Part shown: positions 9,273 to 17,965 of the stretch, piece after piece
Position numbering within the stretch: position 1 is the first letter of the stretch
Layout: each line of letters opens with the position of its first letter
Source of the DNA: an uncultured Muribaculaceae bacterium
Lineage (GTDB): Bacteria > Bacteroidota > Bacteroidia > Bacteroidales > Muribaculaceae
Direction: 5' to 3'
NCBI GenBank assembly: GCA_910588245.1
Contig: CAJUQP010000003.1
Span: 62,001-126,000 of the forward strand
Length of the DNA stretch: 64,000 nt
The notes under the pieces: model-generated
What the model saw: the letters and a program-made list of their open reading frames with translations, nothing else
Told to the model about the DNA's origin: nothing
The model's database searches: none
Translations under genes and position numbers: made by a program

Positions 9273-11747
9273 TTATTTCGTATTCATCCGTACTTTCACA
9301 GGTTTCAGCCCATTTCCGGCAGAGGCGGTAAGCGTCACCTGTCCGGGTTCACCCGTCGAACGGAGTATGACGGCGCAACTGCCGTTGTAGAGACTTCTCG
9401 AATCACCCACTGTCAGCTCGCCGCTTGTCATGTCGCCGTTGATGACACCAGCTATCTCCGCAGGCCCATCAACCTTGAAGCTAACTTTTGAGGAAGCTCC
9501 GTAGTCGCGGCGATTTTTAAAATCAAGGGCGTTGATACGTATATGCTGGAGATCCACACCGTCGGCCTTCCAGTCCGGGTTATCGGTCTCGGCAGCGAGC
9601 CTTACCGCTTTACCGGCAGTCTCCACCTTATGCACGGTCAAAGGTCTGTTCTCACCCTTCCTGTAGGCACGAGCTTCGATACTTCCTTTCACGTAAGGCA
9701 CGTCTTTCCAGAATATCCTGTTGCGCTCCTTCGGATTGCCCACATTGTTCTCCCTGCGTCCAAGACTTTTTCCGTTGACAAGAAGTTCCACCTCATCAGC
9801 GTTTGTAAAAGTGTAGAGAGACACTTTCGATCCCTCCTTGCGGTTCCAATGAGATGAGAATTTCTTGGTGCCCACCTGCACATCGTTCCATATAAGACTG
9901 TTCTCATCGTCAATGATACCTATCCTCACCAGTGGTTCATCGGGTTTGAAGAAACTCTTGAGGAAATAAGCATTGGGCTTCGGTTCGAGAGATATGTCGA
10001 ACACTCCCTGCGTCCATCCTTTGGCCGGCCAACCATTCGACTCACCGAGATAGTCGATCATACCCCAGTAAGCAAGACCGAGAACCTTGTCAAGATCCAT
10101 CTCGAAGAAATTAGGACCCATGTTGGAGGTATTTGCCTCACTCTGATAGAACATCATCCAGGGGAAACGGCGCGAATCGCCGGGGAAATACATATATCTG
10201 TAGTTGTAGGCAGCTATGTCAGTCTCCATCACCAATGGTGCGGGAAGGCTGTCGGTCTTCTCATTTCTTCCACGCGGATGCATGGCCACAGTGACGGGAC
10301 GCGTAGTATCATAACGGTTGAGGAGCTGCTTTTGCAATTTGTAAGGAGTAACGCCCCAGTCATTATAAGGGAGATCCGGTATAAGCTGGAGCTCATTGCC
10401 AAGGCTCCAGAACACCACCGACGGATGGTTGCGGTCTCGTCTCACCCATTCAGGCACATCCTTCTGCCACTGATCAGTCCATTCGTTGCGTCCGCCGGCG
10501 AACTGCGTCGTCCATTTGTCATAAAGTTCATCTACAACAAGGATGCCGTATTCATCACAGAGATCAAGCAAAGATTCACTATAAGGATTGTGCGACGTAC
10601 GGATATGGTTGAATCCAAAATCCTTGAGAAGCTGTATACGCTTCTCCATAGCTCTGGGATAAGCTGCCGCTCCAAGCGCTCCGAGCGTGTGATGATTGGC
10701 GATACCCTTAAGCAGCACTTTCTTTCCGTTTAACTTGAATCCATACTCGGGAGAGAATTCGAGCTTTCTTATGCCGAAACGCTCCTCCATCTTGTCGGCC
10801 ACACTTCCGTCAGGACGATAAAGGGTGGCAACCATCGTATATAGATTCGGATTGTCCGTATCCCAGAGACGGGCGCCGGCGATCGTTACGCTGTCAAGGC
10901 GTATCTCCCTGACAGGCTGCTTATGGTTTCTCCAAATAGTGTTTTTAGACGAATAGACACTTGTGCCGGATGGATCAATGATCTCAATTCCCACACGCAC
11001 ACTGTCGTTCTTCACAAAATCGGCAATCTCGGCATCGATGACCACCGACGACCTCTCAGGCGACACCACAGGAGTGGTGATCGAAAATGGGTGCCGTACG
11101 AAATACTGTTCGGGATCAGTCACCACAAACTTCACGTCGCGGTAAAGTCCGGCACCGGTGTACCACCGGGAATTCTCCGGACGCCCCGTATCAGCTTTCA
11201 CGGCTATCACATTGGGCTGGCCATACCTGAGCTTGTCGGTCACATCCACCTCAAAGCCGAGGTAACCGTAATCCGTGCCGCCGATTTTCTCTCCGTTGAG
11301 ATACACATCGCCGACAAGAAGGATACCCTCAAAGTCGAGAAGCACCCTCTTCCCCTTCCATTCCTCAGATGGAGTAAATTCCTTCCGATACCATCCTGTG
11401 CCCATCTCCTTGAAAGCACGGGCACTCAGACGGCTCTTGATATTAGCCATCGGGTTGTCGGTGTCGGGGCGCTCGTCGGGCGACGGCTCCACCCATTCCT
11501 GATGTATCTGGAAGTCATGGGGCACAGAGACAATCTGCCATCCTGAATCATCGATATCAGTTAAATAAGAATTTGAGGGAGCATTAAGGCGGAATTTCCA
11601 GTCGCAGTTGAGAGGCACTTCAGTCCTGGAAACAACTGAGGCCCTCTCCGCGGCAAAAGAGATGCCGGGAAGCAGCGTGAAAGCCGCGAGAAACAATCCG
11701 GTGTTTCTGCGAATAATCCGAGTCGGGTTAGTCATGGTTCGTATCAT
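9273..11747 (-). CDS. Glycoside hydrolase family 2 enzyme, probable beta-galactosidase
   Basis: This exported 824-residue GH2 protein has a signal peptide (GLFLAAFTLLPGISFAA), a jelly-roll sugar-binding domain (about 45-220, WKFRLNAP, GWYRKEF, FEGI), an Ig-like domain, and a TIM barrel. The acid/base is E452 in WSLGNE and the likely nucleophile is E537 in YQSEANTS. C-terminal beta domains include a DUF4982-type segment (VELLVNGKSLG) and a bacterial Ig-like tail. The start could be the ATG at 11735 (MTNPT), because MIRTM precedes the basic n-region. A TATATTTG box at 11770-11777 fits transcription of this gene and rhaM. The GH2 fold supports beta-galactosidase or a related exo-activity; the specific substrate is inferred from context only. 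Confidence 0.9.
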   Translation of the reverse strand: MIRTMTNPTRIIRRNTGLFLAAFTLLPGISFAAERASVVSRTEVPLNCDWKFRLNAPSNSYLTDIDDSGWQIVSVPHDFQIHQEWVEPSPDERPDTDNPMANIKSRLSARAFKEMGTGWYRKEFTPSEEWKGKRVLLDFEGILLVGDVYLNGEKIGGTDYGYLGFEVDVTDKLRYGQPNVIAVKADTGRPENSRWYTGAGLYRDVKFVVTDPEQYFVRHPFSITTPVVSPERSSVVIDAEIADFVKNDSVRVGIEIIDPSGTSVYSSKNTIWRNHKQPVREIRLDSVTIAGARLWDTDNPNLYTMVATLYRPDGSVADKMEERFGIRKLEFSPEYGFKLNGKKVLLKGIANHHTLGALGAAAYPRAMEKRIQLLKDFGFNHIRTSHNPYSESLLDLCDEYGILVVDELYDKWTTQFAGGRNEWTDQWQKDVPEWVRRDRNHPSVVFWSLGNELQLIPDLPYNDWGVTPYKLQKQLLNRYDTTRPVTVAMHPRGRNEKTDSLPAPLVMETDIAAYNYRYMYFPGDSRRFPWMMFYQSEANTSNMGPNFFEMDLDKVLGLAYWGMIDYLGESNGWPAKGWTQGVFDISLEPKPNAYFLKSFFKPDEPLVRIGIIDDENSLIWNDVQVGTKKFSSHWNRKEGSKVSLYTFTNADEVELLVNGKSLGRRENNVGNPKERNRIFWKDVPYVKGSIEARAYRKGENRPLTVHKVETAGKAVRLAAETDNPDWKADGVDLQHIRINALDFKNRRDYGASSKVSFKVDGPAEIAGVINGDMTSGELTVGDSRSLYNGSCAVILRSTGEPGQVTLTASAGNGLKPVKVRMNTK

Positions 11748-11769
11748 TATGTTTTTTCTGCAAATTTGC

Positions 11770-11777
11770 CAAATATA
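11770..11777 (-). promoter_or_regulatory. -7 promoter box for the GH2-rhaM unit
   Basis: Read on the minus strand this is TATATTTG, a match to the Bacteroidetes -7 consensus TAnnTTTG. Transcription would begin near 11763, leaving a leader of about 16-28 bases before the GH2 start. No clear TTG is found 20 bases upstream. Confidence 0.55.
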
Positions 11778-11825
11778 TCATAATGAGGCAAGCAGAGAAA
11801 ATTCACATTTGGTTTGATTTCATGC

Positions 11826-11966
11826 AAAAAGGTCTCATTGGGTCATATCTCCCCCTTTCATGGGAAGTTTAAGCCACCCTACGCATCGTGCTACATTTCC
11901 AGTTCAGTACTTACCCGACACGCATGGCGACTTATTATGTCCTTCAGAGAACCGAATTAGGTTTTC
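11826..11966 (-). ncRNA. ffs: Structured RNA, candidate signal recognition particle RNA
   Basis: On the minus strand, a TAAATTTG promoter box at 11973-11980 is followed by a sequence that folds into one long irregular stem. AAGUCGCC (11925-11932) pairs over 8 bp, with G-U wobbles, with GGUGGCUU downstream; AUGCGU pairs with a second AUGCGU; and the tip is CUGGAAAUG followed by AGCA. A GGAA loop with AGCA on its 3' side is the signature of the Ffh-binding S domain of SRP RNA. A second hairpin (CUUCCC with GGGGGAG) and a CCUUUUU run near 11827-11833 could end the transcript. The GH2 gene downstream has its own promoter box, which argues against a simple leader. The SRP reading rests on this motif alone; a cis-regulatory element is the alternative. 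Confidence 0.5.
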
Positions 11967-11972
11967 ACAACG

Positions 11973-11980
11973 CAAATTTA
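11973..11980 (-). promoter_or_regulatory. -7 promoter box for the candidate structured RNA
   Basis: TAAATTTG on the minus strand matches TAnnTTTG, with a predicted start near 11966. The expected -33 TTG is not evident; a poly-A/T tract lies upstream. Confidence 0.5.
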
Positions 11981-12101
11981 ATCTTTTTCTAAAAAAAATA
12001 ATACACCACACACGACATATCTGGAAAAACTTATCTACAATCTTTATCCAAGACATCCCTTTTTGACAAAAACAAGGCACCGCATTCCGGTGTATATTCC
12101 T

Positions 12102-12109
12102 TAATTTTG
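12102..12109 (+). promoter_or_regulatory. -7 promoter box for the SGNH/GH2 plus-strand unit
   Basis: TAATTTTG matches TAnnTTTG and sits 22 bases before the ATG at 12132. The -33 element is not recognisable at the standard 20-base spacing. Confidence 0.55.
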
Positions 12110-12131
12110 CGGAAATTAAAAACCAATCATC

Positions 12132-12806
12132 ATGCGAAATCTGATACTCACACTACTGGCTATGGCCTCCTGCTCTCTCCTTTTCGCCCAGTCAGACCCC
12201 CTGACCGGGAAACATATGGCTGTTTTCGGCGACAGTTATGTAAGAAACCACCGCGAACCTGTGGAAAACACCTGGCACTACAAGTTTGCTAAGAAACACG
12301 GAATGAAATATTCCAACTATGGCCGCAATGGCAGCAGTGTGGCCATCGACAGGGAAAGATTCGGCCCTGCCATGTATAAAAGATATAAGGAGCTCCCCGA
12401 CTCTGTCGACCTCCTCGTGATCATCGCAGGCCATAACGACGCCTCCCTCCTCGACACAATAGGAATCGACAACTACCGACTCCGGCTCGGACAACTATGC
12501 GACAGCCTCGTGGAGAGATATCCCTCGGCAAGCATACTTTTCTTCACCTCCTGGAATGGCAAGAATTTCGAGCACAACAATTTCAGAAAAATTGTCGACG
12601 CGACCATAGATGTATGCGGAGCACGAAGCATCCCGGTATTCGACGCGGCTCGCAACAGCAACATCTTCGCCCAAAGCGACGCTTTCCGCAGGATATATTT
12701 CCAGAACCAGGGGAAAGGCGACCGAGCCCATCTCAACGCGAAAGGACACGACCGTTTCCTGCCTGTGGCTGAATCGTTCATACTCTCACATATATCTGGA
12801 GAATAA
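12132..12806 (+). CDS. Secreted SGNH/GDSL hydrolase
   Basis: The 224-residue protein has a signal peptide (LILTLLAMASCSLLFAQ) and an SGNH fold: block I VFGDSYV with the nucleophile Ser, block II YGRNGSS with the oxyanion Gly, block III AGHNDA, and a C-terminal DRAHLNAKGH carrying the Asp-His dyad. It is shorter than the CE12 enzymes nearby and lacks their insertions, so it is a general carbohydrate or lipid esterase; acetylesterase activity on glycans is the likely role given the neighbours. The next gene begins 34 bp downstream on the same strand, so the two probably form one transcript. Confidence 0.88.
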   Translation: MRNLILTLLAMASCSLLFAQSDPLTGKHMAVFGDSYVRNHREPVENTWHYKFAKKHGMKYSNYGRNGSSVAIDRERFGPAMYKRYKELPDSVDLLVIIAGHNDASLLDTIGIDNYRLRLGQLCDSLVERYPSASILFFTSWNGKNFEHNNFRKIVDATIDVCGARSIPVFDAARNSNIFAQSDAFRRIYFQNQGKGDRAHLNAKGHDRFLPVAESFILSHISGE

Positions 12807-12840
12807 ACAAAACACTCAATTACAATCAGCAATAATAACC

Positions 12841-15831
12841 GTGAAAAAGAACCTTTCCATCCCCGCCTCGCTGCTTATCACCGCATGCGCCCTCTCTCCT
12901 TTCCAAGCCGAGAACTTATCGGCGCGCGAGACATTCAATTTCAATCCAGGCTGGCTTCTGGAGATAGGAGATTTTCCCGATGCCACAAAAATGGACTTCA
13001 ACGATAAAGGCTGGAAAAAAATATCGCTTCCACACGCCTTCAATGAAGATGAGGCCTTCAAGGTGCCTATCGCCAAGATGACCGACACAGTCGCATGGTA
13101 TAGAAAACACTTCAAGGTGCCCTCATCTGCCAAAGGTAAAAAAATATTCCTGGAGTTCGAAGGTGCCCGACAGGGAGCCGATTTCTATCTCAACGGACAT
13201 CATCTCGGGCTTCACGAGAATGGAGTCATGGCCGTCGGTTTCGACATAACCCCCTATGTGAGATACGGCAAGGAGAACGTACTCGCAGTCCGCACAGACA
13301 ACAACTGGCGCTATAAAGAGCGCTCCACGGGCAGCGGATACCAATGGAACGACCGCAACTTCAACGCCAACTATGGAGGCATTCCCAAAAACGTCAGACT
13401 CCATATATCAGACCCAATATATCAGACACTTCCGCTTTTCAGCCAACTCGGCACGACGGGCACCTACATATATGCAACCGACATAAAGGTGAAAAGCCGC
13501 ACAGCTACAGTCAATGCCGAGACTGAGGTAAAGAATGACAGCAAGAAAGCGGTAAAGGCAACCCTTCTCGTCACTATCGCCGACAACGATGGGAAAGAGA
13601 TAGCTTCTTTCCGTGGCGACACGCATACTGTCGCCCCCGGCAAGACCGCAATCCTGAAAGGCTCGACCAAAATCGGCGACCTGCATTTCTGGAGCTGGGG
13701 CTACGGCTATCTGTATAAGGTCACAACATCTCTGGAGATCAATGGCAAGGTCACGGATCCGGTCACCACAGTCACGGGATTCCGCAAGACGCGTTTCGGC
13801 GAAGGAAAGATATGGATCAACGACCGTGTGCTCCAGATGAAAGGCTACGCACAGCGCTCGAGTAATGAATGGCCCGGTGTGGGGATGTCGGTAGCTCCAT
13901 GGCTCTCCGATTATTCCAACGCACTGGCCGTGGAGAGCAACGCCAACTTCGTCAGGTGGATGCATGTTGCTCCGTGGAGGCAGGATGTGGAATCGTGCGA
14001 CCGTGTCGGACTCATGCAGATGCTTCCCGCTGGCGACTCCGAGAAAGATGTGACCGGACGCCGTTGGGAACACAGAAAGGATGTGATGCGCGATGCCATC
14101 ATATATTACCGCAATAGTCCGAGCGTGATCTTCTGGGAAAGCGGCAACGAATCCATCAGCCGAGACCACATGCTCGAGATGAGGGAGATACGTGACATGT
14201 ATGACCCTTACGGCGGACGTGCGATAGGTTCGCGTGAGATGCTCGATATCCGCGAGTCGGAATATGGCGGAGAGATGCTCTACGTCAATAAGAGCGACCA
14301 CAGCCCCATGGTGCAGACGGAATACTGCCGCGACGAGGGACTCCGCAAATATTGGGACAACTGGAGCTATCCTTACCACCGCCACGGCGACGGTCCTCTG
14401 TATAAGAACGCCGACGCCACAGCCTACAATCAGAACCAGGATATGCTCACGGTAGAATTCGTGCGCCGCTGGTATGACTTCTGGCGCGAACGTCCGGGTA
14501 CCGGTCGGCGTGTCAACTCCGGAGGCGCCAAGATCATCTTCTCCGACACCCAGACCCACGGGCGCAGTGCAGAGAATTTCCGTCTTTCAGGTGTAGTAGA
14601 TCCTATGAGGATACCCAAAGATGGTTTCTATGCCCACAAGGTGATGTGGGACGCTTGGGTTGATCCTGAAAATGCCGACGCTCATATCGTAGGACACTGG
14701 AATTACCCGGCAGGCACAGTTAAACCTGTCTATGTCGTCTCTTCAGGCAATGCCGTTGAACTCAAGGTCAACGGAAAGAGTAAAGGATTCGGGAAACAAG
14801 ATTACCGGTTCCTTTTCACCTTCGATTCCATAGCTTATGAACCAGGCAAAATAGAGGCTGTGGTCTACGGGAGCGACATGAAACCGGTGCTTACTAAAGA
14901 ACTCCAGACCGCCGGAGAACCTAAAGAACTGAAACTTTCGCTAATGACCGGACCTGACGGGATGAGAGCCGACGGAGCGGATCTCGCACTGGTGCAGTTT
15001 GAGATAGTCGACGCTCAGGGCAGACGATGTCCGTTGGCCAACGACACGGTGACATTCACCATCGACGGCGCCGCCGAATGGCGCGGAGGAGTGGCACAAG
15101 GCAAGGATAATTTCGTACTTTCTAAATCAATACCGGTGGAGGCCGGAGTGAATCGTGTGATGCTACGATCACTTCCTCAGGCCGGCAGCGTCATGGTAAA
15201 GGCCAAGGCTCCAGGTTTCGCGCCCAAAGAGATATCTTTCGACACCAAGGCTATAGAGGTGAAAGACGGGGTGACCTCGTTCAATCCGGCAGCGGGGCTC
15301 CCCTCAAGGCTCGGGAGAGGCGAGACTCCGCTCACTCCTTCATATGTCGACACGAAAGCAGATGTCAGAATCAAGAGCGCTGATGCGGCTGTCAACAAAG
15401 AGGCTCTCGCCAACAGCTATGACGACAACGAGCTTAGCGAATGGCGCAATGATGGACGTCTCTCTAACGGCTGGATCGCTTTCACGCTTGAACGCCGCGC
15501 CGCCATCGATGATATTTGCGTGAAACTTACAGGCTGGCGTCAGAGATCATACCCTCTGCAAGTGTTCGCGGGCGACAAACTGATATGGAGCGGAGAAACC
15601 GAGAGAAGCCTCGGATACGTGCACCTGAACATTGATAATCCGGTCATGAGCGACACTTATACTATACGGCTCAAAGGAGCAGCCACCGACAGCGACGCTT
15701 TCGGACAGATCATTGAGGTGGTAGAACCGAAAGCCGGCGAGCTCGACCTCTTCAAGACTGAAGGGGGCGACAAAACAAACAACGAACTCCGGATTGTTGA
15801 AATTGAGTTCCTTGAGACACTCAGGCAGTAG
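12841..15831 (+). CDS. Glycoside hydrolase family 2 enzyme with C-terminal discoidin-like domain
   Basis: The frame is open from 12610, but that part overlaps the SGNH gene. A GTG at 12841 begins MKKNLSIPASLLITACAL, a good signal peptide, so I take GTG as the start (996 residues). Domains: GH2 sugar-binding (about 30-190, AWYRKHFKV, FEGARQGADFYLNG), Ig-like, and a TIM barrel with acid/base E437 in WESGNES and candidate nucleophile E494 in VQTEYCRDEG. DUF4982-like (VELKVNGKSKG) and Ig-like segments follow, then a beta-sandwich resembling F5/8 type C carbohydrate-binding domains (about 840-995, SEWRNDGRLSNGWIAF). The barrel segment between the Ig domain and the acid/base is short and atypical, so the substrate is uncertain; beta-galactosidase or beta-glucuronidase are the usual options. 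Confidence 0.88.
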   Translation: MKKNLSIPASLLITACALSPFQAENLSARETFNFNPGWLLEIGDFPDATKMDFNDKGWKKISLPHAFNEDEAFKVPIAKMTDTVAWYRKHFKVPSSAKGKKIFLEFEGARQGADFYLNGHHLGLHENGVMAVGFDITPYVRYGKENVLAVRTDNNWRYKERSTGSGYQWNDRNFNANYGGIPKNVRLHISDPIYQTLPLFSQLGTTGTYIYATDIKVKSRTATVNAETEVKNDSKKAVKATLLVTIADNDGKEIASFRGDTHTVAPGKTAILKGSTKIGDLHFWSWGYGYLYKVTTSLEINGKVTDPVTTVTGFRKTRFGEGKIWINDRVLQMKGYAQRSSNEWPGVGMSVAPWLSDYSNALAVESNANFVRWMHVAPWRQDVESCDRVGLMQMLPAGDSEKDVTGRRWEHRKDVMRDAIIYYRNSPSVIFWESGNESISRDHMLEMREIRDMYDPYGGRAIGSREMLDIRESEYGGEMLYVNKSDHSPMVQTEYCRDEGLRKYWDNWSYPYHRHGDGPLYKNADATAYNQNQDMLTVEFVRRWYDFWRERPGTGRRVNSGGAKIIFSDTQTHGRSAENFRLSGVVDPMRIPKDGFYAHKVMWDAWVDPENADAHIVGHWNYPAGTVKPVYVVSSGNAVELKVNGKSKGFGKQDYRFLFTFDSIAYEPGKIEAVVYGSDMKPVLTKELQTAGEPKELKLSLMTGPDGMRADGADLALVQFEIVDAQGRRCPLANDTVTFTIDGAAEWRGGVAQGKDNFVLSKSIPVEAGVNRVMLRSLPQAGSVMVKAKAPGFAPKEISFDTKAIEVKDGVTSFNPAAGLPSRLGRGETPLTPSYVDTKADVRIKSADAAVNKEALANSYDDNELSEWRNDGRLSNGWIAFTLERRAAIDDICVKLTGWRQRSYPLQVFAGDKLIWSGETERSLGYVHLNIDNPVMSDTYTIRLKGAATDSDAFGQIIEVVEPKAGELDLFKTEGGDKTNNELRIVEIEFLETLRQ

Positions 15832-15845
15832 GACATACAAATGTA

Positions 15846-15895
15846 AAAAAGTTATCGGCCTTGCAGACTAAGGGTTGCAAGGCCGATAACTTTTT
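15846..15895. terminator. Bidirectional terminator between GH2 and rpe
   Basis: A 20-bp perfect stem (15846-15865 with 15876-15895) has a 10-base loop, with A-run and T-run at its two ends. It can end both the plus-strand GH2 transcript and the minus-strand rpe transcript. Confidence 0.9.
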
Positions 15896-15919
15896 ACAAA
15901 CAATTCGATAGTTAAGAGG

Positions 15920-16564
15920 TCAGAGAGCCTTTAGGATGGAGATCCTCTCAATAGGATTCAGGGCACCGAACACATAACTGCCCGCAACAAGTATGTCGGC
16001 TCCGGCCGCTGCCAGCTCTGATCCGGTGGTCTCATTGATGCCGCCGTCTATCTCAATCAAAGCATGCGAGTCGGTGGAGTCGATGAGGGCACGGAGCTCA
16101 CGCACTTTCTTCAAAGTGTTCTTGATGAACGGCTGTCCGCCAAAGCCCGGGTTGACCGACATAAGCAGTACGAGATCGACATCTTCTATTATGTCTACAA
16201 GCATCGACACCGGAGTGGAGGGGCAGAGCGTCACACCGGCTTTCATCCCGGCATCGTGAATAAGATGGACTGTGCTGTGCAGATGCCGGCAAGCCTCAAG
16301 GTGCACATTCATTATGTAGCCTCCGGCATCACTCACGGCAGAAATCCATTTCTCAGGATCGACCACCATCAGATGCACATCGAGAGGCTTATTGCAGATT
16401 TTAGAAACTGATTTTATCACCGGGAATCCGAATGATATGTTAGGCACGAACACACCGTCCATGACATCCATATGCAGATAGTCGGCTTCGGATGCGTTGA
16501 TCATCTCGAGATCGGGAGTAAGGTCGGCGAAGTTAGCCGCCAGAAGTGAGGGTGAGACTTTCAT
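15920..16564 (-). CDS. rpe: Ribulose-phosphate 3-epimerase
   Basis: The 214-residue TIM-barrel enzyme interconverts D-ribulose 5-phosphate and D-xylulose 5-phosphate in the pentose phosphate pathway. Diagnostic motifs are present in order: KVSPSLLAANFADL at the N-terminus, YLHMDVMDGVFVPN with metal-binding His and Asp, LMSVNPGFGGQPF, and LIEIDGGIN with the catalytic Asp. The length is normal for the family. It is separated from the downstream end by a strong bidirectional hairpin. The DedA gene lies upstream on the same strand (66 bp), so a shared transcript is possible. Confidence 0.97.
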   Translation of the reverse strand: MKVSPSLLAANFADLTPDLEMINASEADYLHMDVMDGVFVPNISFGFPVIKSVSKICNKPLDVHLMVVDPEKWISAVSDAGGYIMNVHLEACRHLHSTVHLIHDAGMKAGVTLCPSTPVSMLVDIIEDVDLVLLMSVNPGFGGQPFIKNTLKKVRELRALIDSTDSHALIEIDGGINETTGSELAAAGADILVAGSYVFGALNPIERISILKAL

Positions 16565-16630
16565 GTAGGTCAGGTATTATGGGGATGCCCCGCCATACAT
16601 GCCCGAGGACATGTATGAGCGGGCCACCGG

Positions 16631-17317
16631 TTATTTTTCAATTGTTTTCTTTTTGGGTTTAAATGCATTCCAGAGGATGAAGCCGAGGCATACCAGGGCC
16701 AGTCCATATCCGGCATATGTCAGGTATTTGTTATACTCCTCCACTTTCTCGAAAAGTTGGTCGGGAGCCACCGAGAATGAGAGCCAATAGCCGAGAAGGG
16801 CCAGGATTCCGTTCCATACACCTGCTCCGAGAGAAGTGTATAGCGCGAACTGCCCTATGTTCATCTTGGAGATGCCGGCAGGAATAGATATCAGCTGCCT
16901 GATGGCAGGGATAAGACGTCCCACAAAAGTAGAGACAGCACCGTGTTTGTCGAAATATTCCTCTGCCTTCACAACTTTCTCCCTATTGATCATAAGCATG
17001 TGGCCAAAACGACTGTCAGCAAAGCTATAGACCACAGGGCGGCCGATCCAAAGAGCAAGATAGTAATTGATAAATGCGCCGACAAGAGCGCCCGCTGTGG
17101 CCACGATCACAACCACCCATATATTCATGTCGGCTCCCGCACCCGTATTCGTGCAAGCGAGATAAGCTGCAGGTGGCACTACCACTTCCGACGGAAAAGG
17201 AATGAACGAACTCTCCACTACCATGAAGACGAATACGAAGAGATAGTTGGCGTTTTCGACAAACCATTGGAAGAACTGGCTCGCATCGAACAGCGCCAAA
17301 GGAATTAGGTCAAGCAT
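16631..17317 (-). CDS. DedA-family integral membrane protein
   Basis: The 228-residue protein shows the DedA (SNARE-associated/VTT) pattern: an N-terminal helix, the re-entrant segment ESSFIPFPSEVVVPPAAYLA, the GALVGAFINYYLALWIGR helix, the conserved FVGRLIPAIRQLISIPAGISKM motif with its key Arg residues, and two C-terminal helices. DedA proteins are inner-membrane lipid flippases, with undecaprenyl phosphate or phosphatidylethanolamine as suggested substrates; which one applies here cannot be told from sequence. A short basic tail (KPKKKTIEK) follows the last helix. Confidence 0.92.
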   Translation of the reverse strand: MLDLIPLALFDASQFFQWFVENANYLFVFVFMVVESSFIPFPSEVVVPPAAYLACTNTGAGADMNIWVVVIVATAGALVGAFINYYLALWIGRPVVYSFADSRFGHMLMINREKVVKAEEYFDKHGAVSTFVGRLIPAIRQLISIPAGISKMNIGQFALYTSLGAGVWNGILALLGYWLSFSVAPDQLFEKVEEYNKYLTYAGYGLALVCLGFILWNAFKPKKKTIEK

Positions 17318-17349
17318 ATTGTCTGTTGTTTCTTTTGGTTTTCATTATT

Positions 17350-17952
17350 TCATATAAGTCCGGTGGCGCGCAGCATCGCTCCGTAATACTCCGCTTTTTT
17401 CTCAAGCTTAAGCGGATAGGCCCTCGAGGAGGAAGGCATGCGCCAATGATGGAAATGGCGTAGCGAGCCATCGGGCATAGTGAGGACACATTCGCGCCAC
17501 TCGCCGACTTTAGGCACTTCGGTAGCCGTAAGCTCGGCGATGACACCGGCGGCCTTCTCGCCTGTGGTGGCCACAGCCACACATCCGGGCATCACCGACA
17601 AAGTCGCGCAAAGATCAATAGGACGGTCGATCTGAAGCCATTTGTCAGAAGCATTGTCTTTCATGCGGACCACCTCCTTTCCGGTGTCGCTCAATGCGAT
17701 TCCCTTTTCCACCAGCAGTTTCTTGATAAGCTCTACCTTGAAAGTCTTGGCGGAGGCATCGACGAAATAGTTTTTGTCGCCGTAGTAAACGATTCCGAAT
17801 ATGCGCCACATGTCGTTGATGAAATTCGGATAATAGAACTCCATCGACCAGCGGTTTCGTTTAGGTGGGAAAGTGCCGCACATCAGCAGCTTGGAATCTG
17901 CCGGCAAAAACGGTTCAAGAGGGTGTGTCTCACTGTCCATTGACATCTGCAT
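17350..17952 (-). CDS. Uracil-DNA glycosylase superfamily protein
   Basis: This 200-residue soluble protein carries the GTFPP motif (LLMCGTFPPKRNRWSMEFYYPN) of uracil-DNA-glycosylase-like proteins of the SMUG/MUG group, followed by DMWRIFG. Near the C-terminus HHWRMPSSSRAYP is in the position of the second catalytic motif. A DNA base-excision role is therefore likely, though the exact substrate base is not determined by what I can see. The start at 17952 (MQMSM) could instead be the ATG at 17940. The stop of the flavodiiron gene lies 13 bp upstream on the same strand, so these genes are probably co-transcribed. Confidence 0.8.
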   Translation of the reverse strand: MQMSMDSETHPLEPFLPADSKLLMCGTFPPKRNRWSMEFYYPNFINDMWRIFGIVYYGDKNYFVDASAKTFKVELIKKLLVEKGIALSDTGKEVVRMKDNASDKWLQIDRPIDLCATLSVMPGCVAVATTGEKAAGVIAELTATEVPKVGEWRECVLTMPDGSLRHFHHWRMPSSSRAYPLKLEKKAEYYGAMLRATGLI

Positions 17953-17965
17953 TTGGTATTATCAG

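Noticed and set aside
11748..12131. Cobalamin-type riboswitch in front of the GH2 gene.
   Set aside because: No B12-box-like sequence was found and the SRP-like tip motif plus separate promoter boxes fit an independent RNA better.
12610..12840. Upstream extension of the second GH2 frame (ATG at 12610).
   Set aside because: It overlaps the SGNH gene in another frame and is not GH2-like; the GTG at 12841 gives a proper signal peptide.
13408..14559. Long 383-codon minus-strand frame.
   Set aside because: It lies antisense within the GH2 gene, and its sequence is a low-quality mirror of the GH2 codons with no recognisable domain.
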